Below, one piece after another: positions 1-10,300 of a DNA stretch of 15,622 nucleotides. Numbering within the stretch: position 1 is the first letter of the stretch; every line of letters starts with the position of its first letter. Source of the stretch: an uncultured Paracoccaceae bacterium (GTDB taxonomy: Bacteria > Pseudomonadota > Alphaproteobacteria > Rhodobacterales > Rhodobacteraceae); NCBI GenBank assembly GCA_958439195.1, contig OY288178.1:1-15622 (forward strand), in the 5' to 3' direction. Made by a program: the position numbers and the translations under genes. The notes beneath the pieces are model-generated. The model had not been told where the DNA came from. It ran no database searches and saw only the letters and a program-made list of their open reading frames with translations.

Positions 1-285
1 CCTTTCCGTCTCGTTGCCCATTAAAACCAGCCATGCCCAGTCCCCCTCCCCTCCCCCTGGCCCGCCTGTCAGTGCCCTCCACAGCCCACATCCCACTGTC
101 CATGCATCCTGCAGCTCCCCAAAACCCTGCAGCTCCCGCAAACCCTGCAGCTCCCGCAAACCCTGCAGCTCCCGCAAACCCTGCAGCTCCCGCAAACCCT
201 GACGTGACTGTTGCAGCCTCCTCATACCCTTCCCTTTGTCCTCTGCAGGTCCCTTCCCCCGCCTCCCTCCCTGGCCCATCATTCC
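1..285. other. Left flank, no gene recognised
   Basis: C-rich, low-complexity sequence without a recognisable gene. It contains the 18-bp minisatellite at 107-199. On the minus strand I looked for the missing C-terminal LpxB exons and found no LpxB-like peptide. The open plus-strand frames here run into the downstream minisatellite and are not evidence of coding. Confidence 0.5.
107..199. repeat. 18-bp minisatellite, about 5 copies
   Basis: The unit CCCTGCAGCTCCCGCAAA occurs four times in a row with almost no variation. A degenerate copy (CCCC for CCCG) precedes them. Because 18 is a multiple of three, one plus frame reads as a Pro-Ala-Asn repeat, but there is no splice or start context that makes a gene likely. 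Confidence 0.9.
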
Positions 286-2579
286 TGGGAGTCACGGCTC
301 AGACCCCTTCTGGGAGGGAGTCACTGCTCAGACCCCTTCTGGGAGGGAGTCACGGCTCAGACCCCTTCTGGGAGGGAGTCACTGCTCAGACCCCTTCTGG
401 GAGGGAGTCACTGCTCAGACCCCTTCTGGGAGGGAGTCACGGCTCAGACCCCTTCTGGGAGGGAGTCACTGCTCAGACCCCTTCTGGGAGGGAGTCACGG
501 CTCAGACCCCTTCTGGGAGGGAGTCACTGCTCAGACCCCTTCTGGAGGGAGTCACGGCTCAGACCCCTTCTGGGAGGGAGTCACGGCTCAGACCCCTTCT
601 GGGAGGGAGTCACGGCTCAGACCCCTTCTGGGAGGGAGTCACTGCTCAGACCCCTTCTGGGAGGGAGTCACGGCTCAGACCCCTTCTGGGAGGGAGTCAC
701 GGCTCAGACCCCTTCTGGGAGGGAGTCACGGCTCAGACCCCTTCTGGGAGGGAGTCACTGCTCAGACCCCTTCTGGGAGGGAGTCACGGCTCAGACCCCT
801 TCTGGGAGGGAGTCACTGCTCAGACCCCTTCTGGGAGGGAGTCACTGCTCAGACCCCTTCTGGGAGGGAGTCACGGCTCAGACCCCTTCTGGGAGGGAGT
901 CACGGCTCAGACCCCTTCTGGGAGGGAGTCACTGCTCAGACCCCTTCTGGGAGGGGAGTCACGGCTCAGACCCCTTCTGGGAGGGAGTCACTGCTCAGAC
1001 CCCTTCTGGGAGGGAGTCACTGCTCAGACCCCTTCTGGGAGGGAGTCACTGCTCAGACCCCTTCTGGGAGGGAGTCACGGCTCAGACCCCTTCTGGGAGG
1101 GAGTCACGGCTCAGACCCCTTCTGGGAGGGAGTCACGGCTCAGAACCCCTTCTGGGAGGGAGTCACGGCTCAGACCCCTCTGGGAGGAGTCACTGCTCAG
1201 ACCCCTTCTGGGAGGGAGTCACTGCTCAGACCCCTTCTGGGAGGGAGTCACTGCTCAGACCCCTTCTGGGAGGGAGTCACTGCTCGAGACCCCTTCTGGG
1301 AGGGAGTCACTGCTCAGACCCCTTCTGGGAGGGAGTCACTGCTCAGACCCCTTCTGGGAGGGAGTCACGGCTCAGACCCCTTCTGGGAGGGAGTCACGGC
1401 TCAGACCCCTTCTGGGAGGGAGTCACGGCTCAGACCCCTTCTGGGAGGGAGTCACGGCTCAGACCCCTTCTGGGAGGGAGTCACGGCTCAGACCCCTTCT
1501 GGGAGGGAGTCACGGCTCAGACCCCTTCTGGGAGGGAGTCACGGCTCAGACCCCTTCTGGGAGGGAGTCACGGCTCAGACCCCTTCTGGGAGGGAGTCAC
1601 GGCTCAGACCCCTTCTGGGAGGGAGTCACGGCTCAGACCCCTTCTGGGAGGGAGTCACGGCTCAGACCCCTTCTGGGAGGGAGTCACGGCTCAGACCCCT
1701 TCTGGGAGGGAGTCACGGCTCAGACCCCTTCTGGGAGGGAGTCACGGCTCAGACCCCTTCTGGGAGGGAGTCACGGCTCAGACCCCTTCTGGGAGGGAGT
1801 CACGGCTCAGACCCCTTCTGGGAGGGAGTCACGGCTCAGACCCCTTCTGGGAGGGAGTCACGGCTCAGACCCCTTCTGGGAGGGAGTCACGGCTCAGACC
1901 CCTTCTGGGAGGGAGTCACGGCTCAGACCCCTTCTGGGAGGGAGTCACGGCTCAGACCCCTTCTGGGAGGGAGTCACGGCTCAGACCCCTTCTGGGAGGG
2001 AGTCACGGCTCAGACCCCTTCTGGGAGGGAGTCACGGCTCAGACCCCTTCTGGGAGGGAGTCACGGCTCAGACCCCTTCTGGGAGGGAGTCACGGCTCAG
2101 ACCCCTTCTGGGAGGGAGTCACGGCTCAGACCCCTTCTGGGAGGGAGTCACGGCTCAGACCCCTTCTGGGAGGGAGTCACTGCTCAGACCCCTTCTGGGA
2201 GGGAGTCACTGCTCAGACCCCTTCTGGGAGGGAGTCACTGCTCAGACCCCTTCTGGGAGGGAGTCACGGCTCAGACCCCTTCTGGGAGGGAGTCACGGCT
2301 CAGACCCCTTCTGGGAGGGAGTCACGGCTCAGACCCCTTCTGGGAGGGAGTCACGGCTCAGACCCCTTCTGGGAGGGAGTCACGGCTCAGACCCCTTCTG
2401 GGAGGGAGTCACGGCTCAGACCCCTTCTGGGAGGGAGTCACGGCTCAGACCCCTTCTGGGAGGGAGTCACGGCTCAGACCCCTTCTGGGAGGGAGTCACG
2501 GCTCAGACCCCTTCTGGGAGGGAGTCACGGCTCAGACCCCTTCTGGGAGGGAGTCACGGCTCAGACCCCTTCTGGGAGG
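286..2579. repeat. 29-bp minisatellite, about 79 copies
   Basis: A contiguous head-to-tail array with a 29-bp period and no spacers. Two variants alternate, GTCACGGCTC and GTCACTGCTC. The G and T forms are interspersed up to about 1360. A block of roughly 28 pure G copies follows (about 1367-2150), then three T copies, then pure G to the end. Indels of one to a few bases occur near 541, 951, 1144, 1180 and 1285. The unit contains no stop in any plus frame and its length is not a multiple of three. All three plus frames are therefore open for more than 2 kb and read as the same 29-residue peptide cycle. The minus strand has stops in every unit (TGA in GTGACTCCC and TCTGAGCC). It probably lies in non-coding DNA downstream of the LpxB exon array. 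Confidence 0.97.
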
Positions 2580-2638
2580 ATATAGATGTGTGAATTAACA
2601 AGTGAGGTGGATGGGCTGGAGTTGATGGTTTGATGAGC

Positions 2639-2733
2639 CAGACAAAATGGTCGTGTTCAGGGTTTACGGTTTAGGGTTTAGGTTTTTTTGACCCTAACCC
2701 TACCTAAACCCAGACAAATTGGTCGTGTTCAGG
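2639..2733. repeat. Telomere-like inverted tract between 23-bp direct repeats
   Basis: Two 23-bp direct repeats (2639-2661 and 2711-2733) differ at one base. The 49 bp between them are TTTAGGG-type repeats reading one way, a T7 run, then CCCTAA-type repeats reading the other way. The arms GGGTTTAGGT (2674-2683) and ACCTAAACCC (2702-2711) are perfect inverse complements. This resembles an interstitial telomeric insertion or a duplicated 72-bp unit. Confidence 0.75.
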
Positions 2734-2819
2734 AGGCGGGAGCCTTCACTATAGTAAGCTACTTTCTAGGTTGTACGCTGCTCATGGTGAAGCCAGCGTA
2801 GATATAACAATGTAGCATG

Positions 2820-3448
2820 CCTCAGTGCTGCTGTTGCTGCCACTAATGCGTCCTGTAGCTCTTGGTGTTGCTACTGGTTCCCTCTCTCCGGGCCCCAGCC
2901 CCCCCCCCCCCGGCGCCCTGCCATCGCCACTCGTGGCCCTGCCCATCCCGGCCCCCACCCCACCACCCTCCCGTTCCAGGCCGTCCTCCCTCCCTTCCAC
3001 CCAACCACCTTTCCTCCTCCTCCGGGCCTGGCCCCTCCTCATCTTCCTGCCTCCTCTCCCTCCTTCCTCCTTCCTGCTTTCTCCGCCCTTCCCCCCCCCC
3101 TCCCACAGCCCCCCCCCCCCCGGGGCGTGTCCCTGCTTCCCACCCCTTCACCTCTCCCCCACGGCCTCATGGTACCATTGCTGCAGCTAATACACCCTGC
3201 AACCCCTACTCTTGCTCCTGGTCGCCTTTCTCTAGCCTCTAGCCCTCCTTCCCCTCTTGCAGGCGCATCTTCCTATCCCCTCACCTCTCTCCCTTGCCTA
3301 GATGCCGTGCCCGCCTCCCCGACCTTGCATCTCCTACCATCCTTCATCTCCCCCCTTTTCTCCCCTTCCCATTCTTTCACCTCTCCCCCATGGGTCAGTG
3401 CTGCTATTGCTGTGCAGCTAAAGCATCTTGTAGCTCCTGCTGTTGCTC
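2820..3448 (-). pseudogene. Three decayed copies of the LpxB 66-bp exon
   Basis: The copy beginning at 3448 has a 2-bp insertion (extra bases near 3410) that gives DALAAQQ and then a stop. The copy beginning near 3217 reads QEQE and then TAG. The copy beginning near 2873 has TAG directly after NQ. It ends in DALVAATAALRHATLLYL and runs on to a stop at about 2767 without the GTGAGG donor. The exon-like part is still recognisable in each copy while the spacers have drifted more. An internal CTACAG acceptor could let the last copy serve as a short terminal exon, but I have no strong support for that. Confidence 0.65.
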
Positions 3449-3565
3449 CTGGTTCTCTTTCTCCAGACCCCAGCCCTGCCTCCCCTCCCACCCTCCCCCT
3501 CCCTCCTGCCCCTCCCCCTCCCAACCATCCTTCCCCCCATCCCCCGCTTTCCCCCATCCCCTCAC

Positions 3566-3997
3566 CTCTCCCCCATGGCTCAGTGCTGCTGTTGCTGCAG
3601 CCAAAGCATCTTGTAGCTCCTGCTGTTGCTCCTGGTTCTCTTTCTCCAGACCCCAGCCCTGCCTCCCCTCCCATCCTCCCCCTCCCTCCTGCCCCTCCCC
3701 CTCCCAACCATCCTCCCCCCCATCCCCCGCTTTCCCCCATCCCCTCACCTCCCCCCCATGGCTCAGTGCTGCTGTTGCTGCAGCCAAAGCATCTTGTAGC
3801 TCCTGCTGTTGCTCCTGGTTCTCTTTCTCCAGACCCCAGCCCTGCCTCCCCTCCCACCCTCCCCCTCCCTCCTGCCCCTCCCCCTCCCAACCATCCTTCC
3901 CCCCATCCCCCGCTTTCCCCCATCCCCTCACCTCCCCCCCATGGCTCAGTGCTGCTGTTGCTGCAGCCAAAGCATCTTGTAGCTCCTGCTGTTGCTC
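3566..3997 (-). other. Three in-frame copies of the LpxB 66-bp exon
   Basis: Copies lie at 3932-3997, 3749-3814 and 3566-3631. Each starts after an AACCAG acceptor-like AG, encodes 22 residues (EQQQELQDALAAATAALSH followed by GGE) and ends at GAG|GTGAGG. Both ends are phase 0, so including any number of copies would keep the reading frame and add 22 residues each. The sequence before each AG is purine-rich and lacks a pyrimidine tract, so the acceptors look weak. Whether any copy is spliced into mRNA cannot be told from the sequence. Confidence 0.55.
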
Positions 3998-4114
3998 CTG
4001 GTTCTCTTTCTCCAGACCCCAGCCCTGCCTCCCCTCCCACCCTCCCCCTCCCTCCTGCCCCTCCCCCTCCCAACCATCCTCCCCCCCATCCCCCGCTTTC
4101 CCCCATCCCCTCAC

Positions 4115-4311
4115 CTCCCCCCCATGGCTCAGTGCTGCTGTTGCTGCAGCCAAAGCATCTTGTAGCTCCTGCTGTTGCTCCTGATTGACTACCAGGACAG
4201 GTATGGCATAATTTGCTACTGCCTCGCGTGCAGATGGTAACCACAAGGATGGCACCACCATCACTGCGGCGAGTGCTGGGTTACGGGTGACCAGGTTACG
4301 AGTGATTAAAT
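4115..4311 (-). other. LPXB: LpxB exon 7: SGT-motif region, parent of the array
   Basis: 197 bp. The acceptor TTTGCAG at 4312-4318 leaves AT, which with the G from exon 6 makes GAT, so ...CIPAF continues as DLITRNLVTRNPALAAVMVV. This phase match across a 5.3-kb intron is strong support. The block corresponds to the family stretch R-x-x-P-x-L-x-x-V-x-P through the nucleotide-sugar site. ALAAATAALSHGGE stands where bacterial enzymes have aA-D-aAL-x-x-SGT. The exon ends at GAG|GTGAGG. Its last 66 bp are the exon portion copied in the array. Confidence 0.75.
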
Positions 4312-7300
4312 CTGCAAACAGAACGTAAAACCAGGGAAATCTGCGGTTAGAACACGGAACAACCTGTTCACTACATTGACTGACTACATTTCATAATACG
4401 GTATGCCATAGCAAAAAGTGCCATAGGCCCTGCCGCACCTCAAGCGCAACAAAAACATTGTGCCATAGGCCCTGCCGCACCTCAAGCTGCAACAAAAACA
4501 TTGAGATGGAACATGGAGTCGCTGTGTTTCAATACTGCTTGCATGAGCTCAGCAGCAAGATAGCCGTAGTGGTACACAGCGCAACTTCCACTGGCTTTCC
4601 TGATTAACGGGGCCTCACTGCCGTTTCCATCTTGTATCAACAGACCTTATATAAAACTTTTAAACAGTGAAATCCTAGTTAAAACTGCTGTCCAGCAAAG
4701 TCATTGTTTCCATGGGACATACAACCAACTGCACACAGTTGATAGAAACCGACCTCTACATGTCTGATGCTCATGAAGAGTCTTGTCAGCTCTTCCTTCT
4801 TTTTACATTGAGTCCCTCATCAGAAAGCCCTCACACATAAATGCCAATGGTCGGATTAAGATGTCTTTTCATAGCCATCAGAAACTCCCAGCATTGGTCA
4901 CAACTCATTACCCCTTGTCTGCCCAGCTGTGCCTTCCTTGGAGGTGGTCAATCAATCAATCAATCAAAACGCAAGACCAGCAATGCCAATGGCCAAACAA
5001 ACCTAGGCCACAAACACAAGGCTCCTGATCACAATCACGAAGCCACACAACCGATGGTGGATTTGCCACACACAAGCTGAGGCTAGATGCAACGGCGTGC
5101 ACACCAAGGGGAAACAAACACCACCACTAAAACCCAAAACCTGCTCCACTTCCATCACACATGGGTGGCGGGGAGGCAGCAGGATCAAGCACCACCCTAG
5201 TAGGGGCTGGAGGTGGCTCCCACCACCTAGGTACTGGTGAACCACCATCCTCCCAGCCACTGAAAGGCACCACATAGCGCTCCACATGCTTATCAATAGC
5301 TTGCTTAGTGCGCCTTCTACACCTCACTAACCGTTGGCTTTCCCAAGGGTGCGTAAGATCCCACAACCTCTTCCTCCAAGCACTCTTAATCTGACATGAA
5401 GCCTCCCAGCTCCCCTCATCTTGACCAAGCACCTTCAGATCTGCACACACGCATTTCTCCCAGGTATGGCGAGGCCTACCCACTGGCCTCGTCATGTCAC
5501 CATGTAATGAAGAGAACAACGCAATATGCGGCAACCTGCCCTCCTCCATGCGGCCCACATGCCCCAGCCACCTCAGCCTATTTGCTGTGATGTATGCTGA
5601 CAAGGTGGCTACCCCACATGATTTCCTGATATGCTCATTGGTGTGCCGATCTGACAGCCTGACCCCCAGGATGCTCCTAAGGCAGCTAGAGTGCACCCGC
5701 TCAAGCTTTTGCGATTGCACTTTGGTCAGGGACCAACACTCACTCCCGAACAGCAGAATTGGCAACACATATGCCTTGTAACACTTCACCTTCGTAGCCA
5801 ATGACAGATGCTTGGTACCCCACATCTTTTCAAACTGCTTAAACCTCCCCACAGCCTTACCCCTCCTGATATTCAACTCCACATCCAACCTGCCATCAGT
5901 CACAAGCACACTTCCCAAGTACTTGAACTGTGACACCTCTTTTACCACACCCTCACTGATAACCACCTCTGGTCCTTGCTGCACTGGCACATCCCCCTCC
6001 TTCCAATCCTTGTCAATGGACAGGATCTCAGTCTTGCTTGCATTGATGCGCAACCCAAGACTAGCAGCAACCTTGTCCATCACCTGCAGCATGACCACCA
6101 ACTCCTCCCTGCTGGGACTTAGCAACACCATATCATCTGCATACAGCAGAACAGACAACAGCTCCACACACCCACCACTACCACACCCATCACGCTCAAG
6201 TTTCCCATCTGCATGATAGGCTAGCTTCACCCCACATCCCTCCGGCATCTGAGCCATTGCCTGCCGAACCACAAAGTCCATGTAGATGTTGAACAGCAAG
6301 GGAGCAATGACACATCCCTGCCGCACCCCGCCATGCACATCAAACCACTCAGACACCACACCACCCATCCTAACAGCAGCCTGTGTGCCAGTATGCAAGT
6401 CCATCAGCAACTCTATCAGCTTTGTGTGTACCCCGTACACATGCAGGATGCGCCATAGCGTGTCTCGCGGTACAGAATCATATGCCTTACGCAAATCCAC
6501 AAAAGCCATGAATAGAGGCTGATCGAATGCTACAGACTTAGAGATGACCTGGCGTATGGTGAACAGAGCATCAGTGAGGCCCCTCCCCTTCCTAAAAGCA
6601 GACTGGTTATCAAGCAGTTGTGCATCGATATGAGAACTGATCTTAGCCAAAATGACCAAGACATACACCTTCCCCGGTATACTTAGCAAGCTTATCCCCC
6701 TATAGCTATCTCTCACTTTGCGCTCTCCTTTGCCTTTATACAGTGCCACCAACAGTGCACGTTTCCACTCCACTGGCGCTTTCCCTGACTCCCACACCGC
6801 CACAATGACCCTGTGCAACCATTTCAGCATGGTCCCACTGAGCTTTAGCATAGGCGCTGCGATACCATCAACCCCAGGAGCTGCCCCATTACGACAGGCA
6901 AAGACAGCTTCTTCAACCTCCTGCACAGTAGGTGGCTGAGCTGCTGCTTCACTCTGCTGGTTTGCACCTTGCCCTGCCTCCATCTTCTGCACTAACTCCT
7001 CAATGGTCTGCTGCATTTGCTGGTCGAGCTTGGCAGGGCAGTTGAGGACATCAGCAAAGTGCTCAGCAAAGCACTTCACCACCTCCTCCCTGCTTTGGAA
7101 CAGCTGCTTGCCATCAGCACCCCCTAGCACAGCTGTAGGAGCAGCAGAGCTACTGCCCTGCTGCTCCTTGAAGATCCGCTGGACATGCTTGTGGAACACG
7201 GCTAGATTACCAGCTTTTAGAGCATGTTCCGCAAACAGCGCTTGCTGCTTGAAGTACCGCTCCTGATCCTTCTTAACCGCTCGCCTAGCAGCATTATTGG

Positions 7301-10300
7301 CCTCCCTGTAATCTGCCCTGGTAGCATCATTAGGAGAGGACAGCACCGCTGCATGTGCTGCATGTTTCCGCTCAATCTTCTGCAAGGTCGCATCGGATAT
7401 AGCGAAATCTCGGCGCCGCTGCTGAGGCTTGAGGTTTAGACCAGCCTTATGGGCTGCTTGGCTGGCTGCCGCTGTTAGCTGTGTCCATTCGTCTTGTGCG
7501 CTCTGCAACTGAGCCCCTACCAGACGGCTGAACTGGTTAGACATTGCCAGCTCAAAGCACTGCTGAGTTGCTGCAGATTCTTGCAGCCGGCTGCAGTCAT
7601 AGGGCCGTGCTGGCTGTCCCTTCGCACTGTGCTGCTTGGCCACTGACAAGCGGAGGCGCATCGTAAGCACCAGCATTCTATGATCAGAGCCACCTGTATC
7701 AAAGCTGCGAAAGACCCTGCAGTCTGTCACACTTGACATGAACCGCTTGGAGACAGCTATGTAATCGATGACCCTGAGCACATCCTGCTTGTTTCTATTA
7801 ACCATCTTGTGAGTAGCAGTCCGGTAATTGCTGTGCTTGAAGAAGGTGTTGGCTAAGCGAAGGTTCAAGGCACCAGCCAGCTGCAAGAGTCGCTCACCAT
7901 TCCCTGAAGGCTGCTGCTTCCCAAAGCCATGAGGCCCCATAACACCCCCATACGGTTCTGGATCAGTGCCAACCTGGGCGTTGAAGTCACCCAGAAGGAC
8001 TAACATGTCCCTGGAAGGCAGCGCTGCCAAGATAGCTTCCAACTGCAGGTAGAAAGCTTCCTTGACCTCCTCAGGGGTGGACTCGGTATCAGTCGGCGAA
8101 TATGCTACCACGATTGAGGCGTTTATCCCACTGCTGATTCTCACACGGACTACCAGGATTCGCTCACTGACAGCAGACCAGTCGATTAGGCAACGGGACC
8201 ACTTCGAGTTAAGAAACAGGCCCACCCCATGTTGCCGTGGCTGACCCTCTGGCAGCCCGGACCATATCAACTGCCAGTCCTTCGTAACATTATGACATCC
8301 ACTACCCGGTATCCTGCTTTCAGCAACACCACAGGCTCCAACGCCAAGGCGAGACAGCTGCATGACGTAAGAGGATAGCTTGCTCTGTACCGAAGCATCG
8401 TCACTGCCGAAAGTTCTGCAGTTCACGAAGCTGAGGCGTTCGGACCCCGTCTTAAGCAATCGCAAGTGCTCAACAGGCCCATGCCTCTTGCTGTGCACGT
8501 TGCGAGGTCGTTTGACCCGGTTGCATGGCTCAGTGACCAGCTGTGCGCTGCAACTGGCGCGCATGCCCCCTGGACGAGACAGGGACGCACACACGGGATC
8601 CAGCTGCCTTCACCGAGTTCTAAACTCCCTACTAGTTCACTTTACAGGCTCGGCGGTAACATGCCTAAAAAAGACATGTCACCGCCAAGCAGAGCGATGT
8701 ATAATGTTATCTATAGGCAAAATTGGAGGTGGTACAGGCAAAAACGCAGGGGTGCAACTAGGCGCAAAAGAGAGGGTTCATAACAGACTGGCATGGCGCA
8801 GGGAAAGCAAAGAGCATATACCTGAAGTTGTCGCCACCACCCCAAACCTATCAGAGGTGCCTTCCTGTCAACCTTTGTCCTCTCCTGTACTGACAGACAG
8901 TTCAACATGCCAGCTTTCAAGTACTGCAATCAAGCAGCTCTTGTGTTGAGTAATGCAGAATGCCCCAAGGATCCTTCCGACCGTTGCAAAGAGTCCCGTG
9001 GCTCACCTCCTGTGCCTTTCGACGCTAACCGCTAGACACCAGCCTCGCGTTCACACTCATACACCCCGCTTCCCACCCCGCTTCCCACCCCGCTTCCCAC
9101 CCTGCTTCCCACCCCAATTCCCACCTCGCTTCCCACCCCACTTCCCACCCCGCTTCCCAAGGGCCCACTTCCCACCTGTGTCTCCCCAATGGCATTGTCT
9201 CCAACTGTGCCCTCTACGGCTGCTCTCCCTCCGTCCACATTTCTTCCGCTCTCCTCCTGTCTCCCTCTACCCTTACCCTATGGCCTTTGGTCTTATGGTC
9301 TAGCATTTGCTTGGTCTAGCACATCGTGTTTTCCTAGCCTCCTCTCTTTTGCAGCCTGCATCCCAGCCTACATCCCTTTGCTTCCACCTGTATTCCTGTT
9401 CCTCTTGTGCACAACCATCCACTGGGGACATGCTAGGGTTTAGGGTCCATCCCCATGCCTTAAGCCCTAACCCTACACCTTCAACCATATTTTCCCTTAC
9501 ACCTCAGTAAATGCTACGGTTCAGGGTTCATCCCCAAACCAAGAGTCCAAACCCTAATGCCTGCCCCCACTGTCCCTAACCACTCAGCAACAGCTAGGAT
9601 TTAGGGGGTTAAACCTAGGTTCAGGCTAAATCCCTAACCCTCTTTACCCTGGCCACTCACCAAATGCAGGAATGCACTCCTTTAACTCCCTCTCATGTTG
9701 ACCAGGTAATAACAGCAGCAACGGAGCAGTAGCAGGGCTTAAACCCCCTCCTGATCCTCCTGCTGCTTCTTTCTCTTCAGTACCATTGCCACTGCTACTG
9801 CTGCTTCTATTGCTCCTGCTGTTGCTGCTGCTACTGCCATTGCTGCTGCTGCTGCTGGTGGTGGTAGTGGTGGTGGCAGCTTCTGCTATCCCCCCCTCCT
9901 TACACACTAGCTGTGGCCAAAGTCTCTCCGCATGTTGCGCCCTAAACCCCACCCCATCCCCTTTCAAAAACATGCTCTTCACAAACTGGCCATCAGCAAA
10001 CCACGGGAGCATTGCTCTGCTATCAACCGATCCAATCACCCCTCCTCCCCCCTTCCCCACCTCCTGTTCCTCTTCCTGCTGCTGCTGACGTCCTAGCTGC
10101 CCCTGCTGCCCCTGCTGCAGCTGTCGCTGATAATTTGAATTTGAACCCTTGCTAAGATAATGCTGTTCAATGAGTTGTTGTATGATGGGATGTCCAGTGA
10201 AGGAAGCTGGGCAGTCAGTGGTGTGTAGCAGCTGAAGTTCAAAGGGCAGTGACACCATCACATGATCACAGTCACGTGACCAGGCTCTTAGCACTTTTTT

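Larger units (their letters stand above)
2820..4184 (-). repeat. 183-bp tandem array of LpxB exon 7 plus intron
   Basis: The plus-strand motif ATGGCTCAGTG recurs at 3575, 3758, 3941 and 4124, exactly 183 bp apart. Related but diverged units start near 3390 (ATGGGTCAGTG), 3172 and 2820. Read on the minus strand, each unit is 66 bp matching the 3' end of LpxB exon 7, a GAG|GTGAGG donor, and about 117 bp of purine-rich intron. 183 is 61 codons and the younger units have no stop in the LpxB frame. One frame therefore stays open through exon and intron alike from 4264 down to 3404. The unit next to the parent exon (4124-4184) is partial. The C-rich plus-strand spacers vary mainly in length of C runs. 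Divergence grows with distance from exon 7, as expected if the youngest duplications lie beside it. Confidence 0.9.
4949..8722 (-). mobile_element. Full-length RTE-type LINE retrotransposon
   Basis: The element is 3774 bp and reads on the minus strand: about 128 bp of 5' UTR, a single ORF (8594-5127), about 178 bp of 3' UTR and an (ATTG)4 tail. It is bounded by identical 11-bp copies of TTGGAGGTGGT. One ORF with APE-type endonuclease and RT, a short 3' UTR and a short tandem-repeat tail rather than poly-A are features of the RTE superfamily. It sits inside LpxB intron 6 in the same orientation as the gene. The intact ORF and perfect duplication suggest a recent insertion. RTE versus RTEX or another plant/algal LINE clade would need a tree. 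Confidence 0.88.

Noticed and set aside
286..2579. CRISPR-like array (29-bp repeat length)
   Set aside because: The units are contiguous with no unique spacers, and the setting is eukaryotic.
33..2598. Three very long overlapping plus-strand ORFs (about 785-850 aa)
   Set aside because: They are the same 29-bp minisatellite read in three frames. The unit simply lacks plus-strand stops, and there is no conserved domain or splice structure.
3127..4188. Plus-strand Pro-rich and Cys/Ser-rich ORFs across the 183-bp array
   Set aside because: They are shadows. The minus strand of the same repeat carries the LpxB exon with its splice donor, and the plus-strand products are only translated C-rich spacer.
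8649..8722. HDV-like self-cleaving ribozyme at the LINE 5' end, as in some other LINEs
   Set aside because: The element's first bases have no visible complement a short distance downstream to form the required P1 stem. Only the single hairpin is supported.
8380..8949. Plus-strand ORF over the LINE 5' end
   Set aside because: It is antisense to the well-supported LINE ORF and runs through the element boundary. No motif was seen.
9430..9660. True chromosome end, judged from TTTAGGG/CCCTAA motifs
   Set aside because: The motifs are degenerate, occur in both orientations and lie inside an intron. They are interstitial.
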